From: Dromiciops gliroides
Lineage: Eukaryota > Chordata > Mammalia > Microbiotheria > Microbiotheriidae
Length of the DNA stretch: 64,000 nt
Direction of reading: 5' to 3'
Assembly: GCF_019393635.1 (NCBI RefSeq)
Contig: NC_057862.1
Location: 267,296,441 to 267,360,440, forward strand
The notes under the pieces are model-generated. The model did not search any database. It saw only the letters and a program-made list of their open reading frames with translations, and was not told where the DNA came from. Both the position numbers and the translations under genes were made by a program. Below, in pieces: positions 19,523-31,867 of the stretch; position 1 is the first letter of the stretch; each line of letters starts with the position of its first letter.

Positions 19523-20740
19523 CAGGTGCAGACCACCTTCTCAAAATAAGTTCTTTCAGAGACAATTGTGGTATGACAAAAGCCTTTATTGCATTCTCAT
19601 GAGAATGGGCACCCACAGCAAAACCAATCAGTGAGTGCCGGTGAGCAGTTTGTATTTATCCTGAGCCCTGACTCGGTAAATCCTTCCCCTGAGTCACTAT
19701 AGGTTTCTAGGCTTATAGGTTCACAATCTTCCTGAAAGACTTCTAACTAAATTCTCCTTGATATGTTACCCCTCCCATCCACATATACCTTCATGAAACT
19801 GTGAAAGTCAAAATTGGATATATGGAGCATTAATCTCCCCCTTTTATACTTTCCCTTTTATTTATATACACATATACACACACACACACACACCTCCCAG
19901 GTGTATGTATGTATATGTGTATATATATATATACATACACCTCCCAGGCTAATAAGAAAAGGAGCCTCTGAGCTTTAGTTCATAAAGGATCAGGTTTTAT
20001 TGCTTGGGAATTAATTAGACCACAAAGGTGAAACCAATTAAGGAAATAAGGAAGTAGAAATACATATAGATAGTCTTAACACTAAGCTTAGGGTTTTCCG
20101 TCATTAACTCACCAATCCAGTCAGTCTGCAGCAACTCAGCAGTCGCCCCAAACAGAGCATGAAACAGTGCTCTGCCAGGTCCCCATATACCACCAGCCTG
20201 AACTCCCCATGTACACCATGGCTAAGTCAATAGCCAGAGAGAGTGAACTTCTGTTCCGCCTTACTTTAGAGTTGGTGTTCCAGAAGTTCCTCAAGTTTTC
20301 CTCCCCAAAAGGGGAGGGCCTTCAAAAGCTGCTCAGTAGCATACGCAATCTCAGAGTGGGCCAGGTGTGGTCCCTCTCAAATGATTCAGCTAAAACTTTT
20401 GATATTAATCTTTACCACAAATAATTTTTACCACACAACCCATGATCAAAAATGGGGTGGGGATTTTAGGCATGGGAGGAGAAGTTAATATTAATGCTTA
20501 TTAAGCAAGTGCAGCAGTAACAAGGGTTGAACTTTTACCTACTTTTACTAGAATGCTGACAAGAGTTAGCTCAAGGTGGTTTTTACCAGTTTTACCTCTA
20601 ATCCTGAGAAACGTACATTTCTCAAATTCTTGAGTTGACCTAGTTTACTAGATAGTATTGCCTAGCAGTTCCTTATATGGGCATGCTTTTCTCTAACTGA
20701 GAAAACTCCACTACTTTTAACAGGTTTTTACTGTATCTCA
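19523..20740 (-). mobile_element. Antisense LTR (family C/D-like), interrupted
   Basis: Left part: ttattgcattctcatgagaatggg is the complement of the poly(A)-signal region seen in family C LTRs. The right part (20436-20740) is the remainder after an inner LTR insertion. It lies inside the old L1 ORF1. Boundaries are approximate. Confidence 0.55.
19800..20435 (-). mobile_element. Solo LTR (LTR family B, antisense), nested
   Basis: Matches the complement of the LTR at 52733-53328 at both ends: tgtgaaagtcaaaattggatatatggagc on the left, aataatttttaccaca on the right. Flanks aaac and caac are a probable mutated 4-bp duplication. A CA/TATG microsatellite lies at about 19866-19940. Confidence 0.82.
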
Positions 20741-20744
20741 TAAT

Positions 20745-21320
20745 AGAGAAGGAAAATAGTGCCATAATGGCTTTGAAATTTCAAAGAAAAACATAATTTG
20801 GTCTCAGACCCAGAAAGAATGTCTGAAAGACTTTAAAAAGTATTTTAAAAAGCAAATTAGAGAAGAAAAATTGGGAAAATAAATGAGATTAATGCAAGAG
20901 AATCATGAAAAAAAAGTCAATAGCATGGGAAAGATATACAAAAATTTACCAAGGAAAATAACTCCTGAAAAAACAGAATTAGCCAAATGGAAAAGGGAGT
21001 AAAAAAGCTCATGGAAGAAAATAATTCTTTCTTTTTTTTTTTTTTGGCAATTGGGGTTAAGTGACTTGCCCAGGGTCACACAGCTAGTAAGTATTAAGTG
21101 TCTGAGGCTGGATTTGAACTCAGGTCCTCCTGTATCCAGGGCTGGTACTCTATCCACTGCGCAACCTAACTGCCCCAGAAAATAATTCTTTAAAAATTAA
21201 AACTGAATAAGTAGAAACCAAGCACTCTGTGAGACATCAAGATATGATAAAACAAAAATTTAAAAATAGAAGGAAATGTGAAATTTCTTATTGGAAACTC
21301 AAATGACCTAGAAAATAGAA
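20745..21320 (+). mobile_element. Old L1 ORF1 remnant
   Basis: The sense strand matches the L1 ORF1 coiled-coil coding region in degraded form: aaaattagagaagaaaaattggg, then gaaatgtgaaatttcttattgg and ctcaaatgacctagaaaatag, compared with the intact ORF1 at 26120. Many stops. A SINE interrupts it at 21032. Confidence 0.75.
21032..21176 (-). mobile_element. WSINE1-like SINE
   Basis: Antisense SINE flanked by a near-perfect agaaaataattctttM duplication, inside the old ORF1. Confidence 0.94.
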
Positions 21321-22282
21321 GTTGATCTTTATTTCTTTAAGGAATACTTCATAATTGTATCTATACAAATATTTTATATGCTATGGCAAATTAATCCCCA
21401 TATATTTTATACATTTTGTAGTCATTTGTAATGAGATGTCCCTTTCTATTAGTGGCTTTGTGATTTTGTTATTTTTATGTAGAAATACTGATTATTGAGG
21501 CTTTGTTTTGTAGCTTGCTACTGTTGAAGCTATTTATTTCCTCAATTAGTATCTTTGCTAATCCCCTAGAATGTTCTTAGTAAATGATCAGAGAGATAGT
21601 CCTATCAACTATTACTTACATTTATGCCTTTAATTTCTTTATCTTCTCTTATTGCTAGCAACATTTCCAGAGCTATATGAAATTACAGTAAGGAGAGTGG
21701 GCATCCTTGCTTTACTTACATATTTATTGAGAATAGTTCTATTATATCCTTGTTGCATATGATGTGTTTTTCATTTTATATGGAAATTTTTATATTTAAA
21801 AAGGTCCCTTTATACCTATACTTTGTAAGGTTGTTTTGTGAGTTTTTATAGTATAAATGAGCACTTTATTTTGTCCTGCTATGCTTGTCTAGATATTAGA
21901 ACTATTTTTGTTTCATAAGAAAATGTGGGAGGGTTCTTTCTTTTTTAATTTCTGAGAATAATCTGTGTAGCATTGGTACTACTTGTCCTTTAAGGTTTGA
22001 TAGAATTCTCCTTTCTTAGGAATAGACATTTTTTTAGTAGTTCCATTACAGATAGAATTGTTTAAGATCTTTATTTCGTATTTTATTAATTTATGTACTT
22101 TATTTTTTTGAAGATATTCACATATATTTTGTGTTCTCAGCTTTGTTAATAGATTCTGATTATCCTGTATATTTCTTCTAATTTTGTTGTGATTTTACCT
22201 TGCTCATTTGCTATTTTGTCAATTTGATTTTCTGCTTTCATTTCAACCAGATTGACTAATAGTTTATTGATTTTATCAGTCA

Positions 22283-22905
22283 TTTTTTTTTGTGGGTGTG
22301 GTAAAATATGAAAGTTTTTAACAGTCGGTTAGGATAACTGAAAGACGCCAGTTTTTCAAGGACCACCCTTTTGGGGAGGAGATGAACAGTCCGCCTGCTG
22401 CGCATGTCAGACTGCCTGCCGGGTTTTTGACTTCCGGGGTGGAGAGAACGAGAGGAGGCGCGCTTTTGCCTGCTTGGCGGGACTCCTGACGGCGCGGCAC
22501 AGACGGTCTCTCTCTCTCTCCAAAGGTGGCCTTTTCGGTTTGGTGAGTTTTTATAAGGAATATAGACTAAGCCTAGACTTAAGACAATTTGTATTGTGTT
22601 TCTACTTTCCTATCCTTCTAATCAACATCACCTTGTGACTATCATAACAATAAATAAAAAGGTCTATCTAGAAAACCAAAAGCTTCTTCCATTTACTAGT
22701 TTGGGAGATAAATTAAGGGAAAGGTTAAGTAGGGGAGATTTATGATCTAATATCCAATTTTAAATCTCACATGGGGCAATGGGGGTTAAGTGACTTGCCC
22801 AGGGTCACACAGCTACTAAGTGTCAAATGTCTGAGGTTGGATTTGAACTCAGGTACTCCTGAATCCAGGGCCAGTGCTCTATCCACTGTGCCGCCTAGCT
22901 GCCCC
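22283..22905 (-). mobile_element. WSINE1-like SINE split by an LTR
   Basis: The poly-T start (22283-22296) and the body (22776-22905) are separated by the LTR at 22297-22771. The SINE itself is flanked by ttatYagtYattt duplications. Confidence 0.85.
22297..22771 (+). mobile_element. Solo LTR (LTR family B-related)
   Basis: 475 bp, TGTGGTAAAA...CTCACA, with a perfect 4-bp duplication TGGG on both sides that belongs to the disrupted SINE. It has AATAAA (about 22652), a GC-rich middle (ggcgcggcac) and a CTCTCTCT tract. Confidence 0.87.
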
Positions 22906-23603
22906 TTATTAGTTATTTTAAAGAACTAACTTTTAATCTCATTGGTGATTTCCATAGTTTTCCCACTTTTATCACTTTTCCCCATTTTTATTTATATCAC
23001 TCATAATTTTTAATTTCTCCATTTTTGTGCTTATTTTATGGTTGATGAGCCAACTTGCTAATTAACCAGACAGCAAAATTTTGTGTGCTGTGGTTAGCTC
23101 TGATGAGCCTCTCCAACCTGGGCCTCTGCTGCCCAAGATTTCTTCCTGGTTCCTTGCCTGGGGTAGGACTACAGAATTCCTCCTTAGGTCCTGCAGACAA
23201 CCCTGTATTTCCCCCTCCCCCCCCTCCACCCCTACCTCACTGCCAGCCATTCAGCCCTCTCACCTGACCATGAACTTAGTTCCAGAAGATGGCAACACTG
23301 TGGCTGATTTGGAGGGTTGGGGGTAAGTTTCTCTGGTGCAGCCTGCCTGAAGCTGCATCTGTGTCGGTGCCTGTGGGGTTGGACTCCACTCCCAGCCTAG
23401 CACCTCCTCCTGACAAATTTCTAAGATGTCTCTGGCTGGAAAATAATCTCAGCCTGTCTTTTTGTGGGTTCTGCTGTTCCAGGGGTTGTCTTATGGCTAT
23501 GTTTGGAGCTTTTTGGAGTAATTGTCAGGAGTTCTGATCACTTAATGCCTTTCCTTCACCATCTTGTCTCCACCCCTGAATATCCCTTTAGAAAAATAAG
23601 AGA

Positions 23604-24110
23604 AGAATATTATGAAATGCAAAATGGATGATTTTGATTACATTAAATTAAAAAATTTTTTACAAACAGAAGCAAAGCATCCAAAATTAGAAGGGAGGCA
23701 GAAAACTGGGAAACAATTTTTATGGCCAGTACTTCCGATAAAGGCCTCATTTCTAAAATATATAGGGAACTAAATCAAATTCATAAGAATCCAAGTCATT
23801 CCCCAATTGAGAAATGGTCAAAGGATATGAACAGGCAGTTTTCTGATGAAGAAATCAAAGCTATCTATTCCCTTATGAAAAAAATGCTCTAAATCACTAT
23901 TGATTAGAGAGATGCAAATTAAAACAACTCTGAGGTACCACCTGACACCTATCAGATTGGTTAAAATTACAAAAAAGAAATTAATAAATGTTGGAGAAGC
24001 TGTGGAAAAATTGGAACACTAATGCATTGTTGGTGGAGCTGTTAACAAATGCTGAAAACTATCTCTACATGTAACTGGAAAATAATAAAATACTTTTATT
24101 TAAATAAAAA
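23604..24110 (+). mobile_element. Short L1 insertion with internal deletion
   Basis: Closely matches ORF2 3' coding sequence of the L1 at 25538 (the Lys/Asn-rich region up to the zinc-knuckle ggtggagctgt). It then jumps to the extreme 3' end (actatctctacatgtaactgg) and an A-rich tail. It is flanked by agaaaaataagaga duplications (about 23590 and 24111). The stretch from ORF2's last third to the 3' UTR end is missing. Confidence 0.85.
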
Positions 24111-25537
24111 AGAAAAATAAGAGATGATAGATATCTGGGAATTAGTGGTTGAGAATAACTGAACATGGTACCTTTACAAAAACTGAGTATGTAGGTATGA
24201 AAATCTCACCAAATACATAGAAAACCAGAAATACTCAACACATCATTTTCTGATCACAACACAATAAAAAGCCCTTAAGGGATAAAAATATATTTATAAT
24301 TAAATATAAGTAATATAATTTAAGAATTGATGGGTCAAAGAAAAAATTATAGAAAGAGAAATGCCATCAAAGAAAATAAGGAGACAATATACCAATATAT
24401 CAGATTTAGCTAAAGCAGTTCTGAGAAGAATATGTGTATCTCAACAAAAAAGACAAAGAATAAATCAATGAATTAGACATGTAATTAAAAAACAATAAAT
24501 CAGAAATACTCAACTAAGAAAGAAAATAGAAATTCTGAAAATTAGAGAATAAAATTGGGAGCCAAGGAATTGATATAACGAGGGGTTGATTTTTTCAAAT
24601 CAGCATGATAAAAAGTTACATAGTTAGCTAATCTGATTAAAATAAAAGTGTAAAAGCAAACTATAAAAAAATGAAAAAAGGAGAAATATCAATAAAAGGA
24701 GAAATAAATGAAATTATCAGAAATTATTTTGTCCAATTATAACATCATTAGAAAAATTGATAATTACATGCAAAAATATAAAATACACAGATCAACAAAA
24801 GAAGAAATGGACTATGGAACTACAGAAAAAAAGAAACTGAACAATCATAAATGAACTTCTAAAGAAATAAAAAGCCTCGCTGGCCAGATAACAATTAACT
24901 TGAATAAATTGTGATAAGATTAACTCATAAAGTGTGGTAATAAAAATAGTCATCTTTCCAATTTCTTTTTTTTTCAGGGCAATGAGGATTGAGTGACTTG
25001 CCCAGGGTCACACAGCTAGTAAGTGTCAAGTGTCTGAGGTCAGATTTGAACTCAGGTCCTCCTGAATCCAAGGCCTGTGCTCTATCCACTGTGGCACCTA
25101 GCTTCCCCCGAGATAGGATTTGAACTCAGGTCTTCCTGAATCCAAGGCCTGTGCTTTATCCACTGCACCACCTAGCTGCCCCCTCCAATCTCTTTTTATT
25201 ATAATATGTTCTGGATAAAGCAGAGAAAGAAAACCACAAACCAATATCCCATATAGATCTCTAATAATATCAGGATTAAAGCAAGGATGCTCATTTCCAT
25301 CACTACCCTTTAACATAGTACTAGAAATACTGACAGTAAATACCAGCACTAGCTTTTTAACCCAAAGACATTCACCAAAAGTAAAAAACCTATTTGTACA
25401 AAAAATATTTATAACAGCTCTTTTTGTGGTGGCTAAGAATTGGAAATCAAAGGAATGCCTATCAATTGGGGAATGGCTAAACAATCTGTGGTATATGATT
25501 GTAATACAATATTATTGTGCTATAAGAAATAACAAGC
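24111..25537 (+). mobile_element. Old L1 ORF2 remnant (host of the young L1)
   Basis: Degraded sense ORF2: gatagatatctggg, endonuclease-region text, then ggatgctcatttccatcac and the C-terminal ggaaatcaaaggaatgcctatc. It contains internal deletions and a SINE. The element resumes at 32239 after the young L1. Confidence 0.8.
24969..25182 (-). mobile_element. WSINE1-like SINE with duplicated 3'-half
   Basis: A complete antisense SINE (24969-25107) is followed at once by a second copy of its terminal 75 bp (25109-25182). One ccaatYtcttttt-type duplication flanks the whole. Confidence 0.85.
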
Positions 25538-26119
25538 GGGGGCGGAGCCAAGATGGCGGAGAGGAAGCAGCAAGCTGCCTGAGCTCTCCTTCTGTTCCCT
25601 CAAAACGAACATTAAATCAAACCTCTGGACGGATTCTGAAACTACAGAACCTGCAAAGAGACAGAGAGACACAGTCCTCCAACCAGAGATAATTTAGAAG
25701 ACTTCAGGAAAAGGTCGGTCTGACTCAGGCAAAAGGGAGGTCCAGCGCAGGGCAGCAACCCAGCGCCAAGGGGGTTGGGGCAAGTCAGCAGGAGCTGCGA
25801 GCCACAGCCGAACAACTGAGGCTCCCGGAACCTGGTTCAAAAATCTGGTGGCCAAGAAGGACAGTGGAAAAACCTACCTGCACCGGCCAAGAGGGCCGCG
25901 AACGGGTCAGGCGGGATCAGACGCCGGGGTCTGGCGCCTGGCTGGCGGAGCACAATCAGACAGGAAGTGCAGGGCGGGGGATCTCCACACACCATAAAGG
26001 CCTCAGAGTAAAAAGTCAGTCACACAGCACCTATACCCCTGCACAAGAAGCCCAAAACAGGGACCCTGGTGCCCCCAGAGCAGACCTCAACTTAAAGAAT
26101 AAATAAATAGGCTGCAATA
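25538..26119 (+). promoter_or_regulatory. L1 5' UTR / internal promoter region
   Basis: GC-rich compared with the surroundings. L1 5' UTRs carry an internal Pol II promoter; the CCAAGATGGC near the start resembles a YY1 site, as in human L1. Activity is inferred. Confidence 0.6.
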
Positions 26120-27244
26120 ATGAGTAAGAAGCAAAAAAGAGCCCTCTCCATTGAGAGCTTCTGTATCAATAGGGAAGAAGCCAACACAAACTCAGATGAG
26201 GACAATAGCCTCAAATTGTCTACATCTGAAGCCTCACAAGGGAAGGTGAATTGGTCGCAAGAACAAAAAGCCTTCCTGGAAGAGCTCAAAAAGGATTTCA
26301 AAAATCAATTGCAAGAGGTAGAAGAAAAAATGGGGAGAGAAATGAAAGCAAAACAAAAAAACTATGAAAAAAGAATCAGCAGCTTGGAAAAGGAAGCTGA
26401 AGAAGACAAAGCCTTAAAAAATTCATTTGGCCAAATGGAAAAAAAGCTGCATAATCTCACTGAAGAAAACAATACCTTAAAAAATTCACTTGGCCAAATG
26501 GAAAAAAAGGTGCATAATCTCACTGAAGAAAACAATGCCTTAAAAATTAAAGTGGGACAGTTGGAAGATAAGGAATCCATGAGACACCAAGAATCAGTCA
26601 AGCAGAATAAAAAAAATGAAAAAATAGAAGAAAATGTGAAATACCTCATTGGAAAGACAACTGATCTGGAAAACAGATCGAGGAGAGACAATTTGAGAAT
26701 CATTGGACTGCCTGAAAGCCATGACCAGAAAAAGAATCTAGACACCATATTCCAGGAAATTATTAAGGAGAACTGCCCTGATATCATAGAATCAGAGGAT
26801 AAAATCATCATTGAAAGAATCCACCGATCACCTCCTGAAAGAGACCCCAAAAGGAAAACTCCAAGGAATATTGTAGCCAAATACCAGAATTATCAGGTGA
26901 AGGAGAAAATACTCCAAGCAGCCAGAAAGAAGCAATTTAAATATCATGGAGCCACAGTCAGGATTGCTCAGGACCTGGCAGCTTCAACATTAAAGGACCG
27001 CAAGGCTTGGAATATGATATTCCGGAAAGCAAAGGAGCTTGGATTGCAGCCGAGAATCTATTACCCAGCAAAAATGTGCATTTTCTTTCAGGGGAAAAGA
27101 TGGACATTTAATGACATTGGGGACTTTCAATCTTTCCTGGTGAAAAGACCAGAACTGAATAGAAATTTGATCTCAACATACAAGACTCAAGAGAAGTTTA
27201 AAAAGGTAAACAGAGGGGAAAAAAAAGTTACCCTATTAGGTTAA
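26120..27244 (+). CDS. L1 ORF1 protein (RNA-binding chaperone), intact
   Basis: 374 residues, uninterrupted. ORF1p binds L1 RNA as a trimer in the cytoplasmic ribonucleoprotein and has nucleic-acid chaperone activity. Residues about 50-165 are a long Lys/Glu-rich coiled coil; within it a heptad-rich block is tandemly repeated (LGQMEKKxHNLTEENN-type text occurs twice). Next come an RRM-like region containing RRDNLRIIGLPES and a C-terminal domain (ILQAARKKQFKYHG, then RTYYPAK-type text, here RIYYPAK). The ATG at 26120 gives MSKKQKRA and matches the start in the minus-strand copy at 42341. The length is typical of mammalian ORF1p. Confidence 0.93.
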   Translation: MSKKQKRALSIESFCINREEANTNSDEDNSLKLSTSEASQGKVNWSQEQKAFLEELKKDFKNQLQEVEEKMGREMKAKQKNYEKRISSLEKEAEEDKALKNSFGQMEKKLHNLTEENNTLKNSLGQMEKKVHNLTEENNALKIKVGQLEDKESMRHQESVKQNKKNEKIEENVKYLIGKTTDLENRSRRDNLRIIGLPESHDQKKNLDTIFQEIIKENCPDIIESEDKIIIERIHRSPPERDPKRKTPRNIVAKYQNYQVKEKILQAARKKQFKYHGATVRIAQDLAASTLKDRKAWNMIFRKAKELGLQPRIYYPAKMCIFFQGKRWTFNDIGDFQSFLVKRPELNRNLISTYKTQEKFKKVNRGEKKVTLLG

Positions 27245-27761
27245 ACTGTTTATATCTCTACACAGGAAGATAATACTCATAACTCTTAAGAACTGTAAAT
27301 GTATTTGGGCAGAGAGAAGGACTTTATATAGAGAGTATAAATATAAATTGTCTTTGATGTGATGATACAAAAGAATTAAGGGGATAAAAAGGGAGTCTAT
27401 GGGGAGGAGAGGAAAGGGGAGGTGGAATGGGATGAATTATATCATATGAAGAGGTGGAAAAAAACCTATTACAATAGAGGGAAAGAAAGGAGGGGGGAAC
27501 ATGGTTTCAACCCTATTCTCATTAGATTTGACTCAAAGAGGGATAAAGAAACTTAACTCATTCTTTAGGGAAATAAAAGGGGAAAGGAAAGGGGGGGACT
27601 GATAGAAGGGAGGACAAAAGCAAGGGAGAAAAGGGTAAAGAAAAGAGAGGGGGGTGATAAAAAGGGAGGGCAGATTGGGGGAGGCAGGGGTAAGAAGTAA
27701 AATATCAGTGAGGAGGAATAGGGTGAAAGAAGGGGGGAAAAGTACAAAGGGGGTAAATAGA

Positions 27762-30700
27762 ATGGAGGGGAATAGACAGTCAGTAATAATAACTGAATGT
27801 GAATGGGATGAACTCTGCTATAAAACGGAAGCGAATTACAGAGTGGATTAAAAACCAGAACCCTACAATATGCTGTTTACAAGAAACACATTTGAAGCAG
27901 AGAGATACACACAGAGTAAAGGTAAAAGGCTGGAGCAGAATATATTATGCCTCAGCTAAAGTAAAAAAGGCAGGGGTAGCAATCCTTATCTCAGACAAAG
28001 CTCAGACTAAAATAGATCTCATTAAAAGAGATAAGGAAGGAAATTACATCTTGCTTAAAGGTACTATACATAAAGAAGTAATATCAATATTAAATATGTA
28101 TGCGCCAAGTGGTATAGCATCCAAATTCTTAGAGGAGAAGTTAAATGAGTTACAAGAGGAATTAGATAGTAATACTATACTAGTGGGGGAATCTGAATCT
28201 CCCCCTCTCAGAATTAGATAAATCTAGCCAAAAAATAAATAAGAAAGAAGTGAAAGAGGTGAATAGATTACTAGAAAAGTTAGACATGATAGATGTCTGG
28301 AGAAAATTGAATGGGGATAGAAAGGAATATACCTTTTTCTCAGCAGTACATGGCACATTTTAAAAAATTGACCATGTATTAGGGCACAAAAACATCATAG
28401 TCAAATGTAGAAAGGCAGAAATAGTAAATGCATCCTTCTCAGATCATGATGCAATAAAAATTACATGTAAGAAAGAGCCAGGGAAAAGTAGAATGAAAAT
28501 CAATTGGAAACTAAATAATTTCATTCTAAAGAATGAATGGGCCAAACAAGAAATCATAGAAACAATCAATAACTTTATCCAAGAGAATGACAATAATGAG
28601 ACAACATACCAAAATCTATGGGATGCAGCCAAAGCAGTGCTTAGGGGAAAATTTATAGCTCTAAATGCTTACATGAATAAAAAAGAGAAAGAGGAGATTA
28701 ATGAATTGGGCATGCAACTTAAAAAGTGAGAAAAAGAACAAATTAGAAATCCCCAATTAGACACTAAATTAGAGATCCTGAAAATTAAAGGAGAAATTAA
28801 TAAATTAATAAAAATTAATAATAATTAATAAAGCAAAAAACTATAGAATTAATCAATAAAACTAAGAGCTGGTTTTATGAAAAAACCAATAAAATAGATA
28901 AAATATTGGTTAATTTGATTAAAAAAAAGAAAGAAGAAAACCAAATTACCAGTATCAAAAATGAAAAGGGTGATGTTACCACCAATGAAGTAGAAATTAA
29001 AGCAATCATTAGGAAATATTTTGCCCAACTGTATGCCAATAAATTTGACAATCTAAATGAAATGGATGAATATTTACAAAGATACAAACTGCCCAGGTTA
29101 ACTGAAGAGGAAATAAAATCCTTAAATAAACCCATATTAGAAAAAGAAATTGAACAAGCTATTAATGAACTCCCTAAGAAAAAATCCCCAGGGCCAGATG
29201 GGTTTACGGGTGAATTTTACCAAACATTTAAAGAACAATTAATTCCAATATTATACAAATTATTTGGAAAAATAGGTGAAGAAGGAGTTCTACCAAAATC
29301 GTTTTATGACACAAATATGGTGGTGATACCAAAACCAGGCAAAGCAAAAACAGAGAAAGAAAATTATAGACCAATCTCCCTAATGAATATTGATGCTAAA
29401 ATCTTAAATAAGATATTAGCAAGGAGATTACAGCAAGTGATCACCAGGATAATACACTATGACCAGGTGGGATTTATACCAGGAATGCAGGGCTGGTTCA
29501 ACATTAGGAAAACTATTAACATAATCAGCCACATCAATAAGAAAACCAACCAAAATCATATGATTATCTCAATAGATGCAGAGAAAGCTTTTGACAAAGT
29601 ACAGCACCCATTCCTAATAAAAACACTAGAGAATTTAGGAATAGGGGGAGCTTTCCTTAGAATAATAAACAGTATCTACCTAAAGCCATCAGCAAGTATT
29701 ATATGCAATGGAGATAAATTAGAGGCCTTCCCAATAAGATCAGGGGTGAAACAGGGATGTCCATTATCACCCCTGTTATTTAATATTGTTCTAGAAATGT
29801 TAGCTTTAGCAATCAGAGAAGAGAACGGAATTAAAGGAATTAGAATAGGCAAGGAGGAAACAAAACTATCACTCTTTGCAGATGATATGATGGTATACTT
29901 AAGGAATCCTCGAGAATCAACTCAAAAATTATTTGAAACAATTAACAACTTTAGCAAAGTAGCAGGATATAAAATAAATCCACATAAATCATCAGCATTT
30001 CTATACATGACCAACAAAGTCCAGCAGCAAGAGATAGGAAGAGAAATTCCATTTAAAGTAACAGTAGATAATAAAAAATACTTGGGAGTCTACTTGCCAA
30101 GACAAACCCAGGAACTCTATGAACACAACTACCAAACACTCTTCACACAAATCAAATGAGATCTAAATAATTGGAAAGATATCAATTGCTCATGGATAGG
30201 CAGAGCTAATATAGTAAAAATGACAATACTGCCTAAATTAATTTACTTATTCAGTGTCATACCAATCAGACTACCTAAAAATTATTTTATACAGCTAGAA
30301 AAAATAATAACAAAATTCATCTGGAAAAACAAAAACTCAAGAATATCCAGGGAAATAATGAAAAAAAATTCACAGGAAGGTGGGTTAGCAGTACCAAACC
30401 TGGAGCTTTACTATAAAGCGGCAGTCATCAAAACTATCTGGTACTGGCTAAAAAATAGAGTGGTAGATCAATGGAATAGGCTAGGCTCAGGAAATGCAGT
30501 AGTAAATGACACTAGTAATGTAGTGTTTGATAAACCCAAAGACTCCAGCTTCTGGAATAGGAACTCAGTATTTGACAAAAACTGCTGGGAAAACTGGAAG
30601 ATAGTATGGCAGAAATTAGGCATAGACCAACATCTTACACCTTATACTAAAATAAGGTCAAAATGGATACATGATTTAGACATAAGAGGTGATACCATAG

Positions 30701-31614
30701 GTAAATTAGGAGAGAAAGGAATAGTGTACCTATCAGATCTTTGGAAAGGAAAACAGTTTTTGACCAAACAAGAGATAGAGTATATTATAAAATGCAAAAT
30801 GGATGATTTTGATTATATTAAATTAAAAAATTTTTGTACAAACAGAAGCAATGCATCCAAAATTGGAAGGGAGGCAGAAAGCTGGGAAACAATTTTTGAG
30901 GCCAGTGCTTCTGATAAAGGCCTCATCTCTAAAATATATAGGGAATTAAATCAAATTTATAAGAATCCAAGTCATTCCCCAATTGAGAAATGGTCAAAGG
31001 AGATGAACAGGCAGTTTTCTGATGAAGAAACCAAAGCTATCTATTCCCATATGAAAAAATGCTCTAAATCTCTAATGATTAGAGAGATGCAAATTAAAAC
31101 AACTCTGAGGTACCACCTGACACCTATCAGATTGACTAAAATGACAAAAAAGGAAGATAATAAATGTTGGAGAGGCTGTGGGAAAATTGGAACACTAATG
31201 CATTGTTGGTGGAGCTGTGAGCTGATCCAACCATTCTGGAGAGCAATTTGGAATTATGCCCAAAGGGCAATAAAGCTGTGCATACCCTTTGACCCAGCAA
31301 TCCCACTTTTAGGTCTTTTGCCCAAAGAAATCATGGAAGGGGGAAAGGGACCCACATGTACAAAAATATTTATAGCTGCTCTTTACGTGGTAGCAAGGAA
31401 TTGGAAGTTGAGGGGGTGCCCATCAATTGGGGAATGGCTGGACAAGTTGTGGTATATGAATACAATGGAATACTATTGTGCTGTAAGAAATGATGAGCAG
31501 GAAGAGTTCAGAGAAACCTGGAGGGTCTTACGTGAGCTGATGATGAGTGAGATGAGCAGAACCAGAAGAACATTGTACACAGTATCATCAACACTGAGTG
31601 TTGACCTACTGTGA
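27762..31614 (+). pseudogene. L1 ORF2 (endonuclease-RT), broken
   Basis: ORF2p nicks target DNA and primes reverse transcription on it. The start (MEGNRQSV) is at 27762. A 2-bp loss near 27790 and a 1-base gain near 28190, both judged against the minus-strand copy, shift the endonuclease frame (CCLQETHLK and NMYAPSG are visible). A TGA is at 28727, an AT-rich expansion at about 28800, and one in-frame TGA at 30157. The RT region (28906-30159) is open, with [26 protein letters not shown] and FADD. The C-terminal part (30220-31614) carries the zinc knuckle C-x3-C-x7-H-x4-C. The element cannot make full ORF2p. Confidence 0.94.
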
Positions 31615-31867
31615 TGGACTATATTCTTCTCACCAATGCAATGGTACAGAAGAGTTCCAGGGAACTCATGATAGAAGAGGATCTCCAAATCCAAGAAAAA
31701 AAAAGAAAGAACGAACTGTGGAGTATAAATGCTGATTGAACCATATTATTTCTTTTGTTTTGGGTGCTGTTGGTTTTTTTTTTTTTTCTATTTTGAGGTT
31801 TTGCATCACTGCTCTGATTCTTTCTCTTGTAACAGGATTAATGCAGAAATAGGATTAATGTTATTAT

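Larger units (their letters stand above)
21325..23575 (-). mobile_element. Old L1 (antisense), interrupted by a SINE and an LTR
   Basis: Reads as degraded antisense L1 ORF2 from about 21325 (e.g. ttcttatctcttattgctag-type text and gtgggcatccttgc, compared with 38620-38740) to 22282, resuming at 22906. The stretch 23050-23575 resembles an L1 5' UTR in antisense, ending in ccatcttgtctccacccc. It may be one deleted element or two. Confidence 0.7.

Noticed and set aside
27565-27747. Pro/Ser/Phe-rich minus-strand ORF
   Set aside because: Complement of the purine-rich L1 inter-ORF region.
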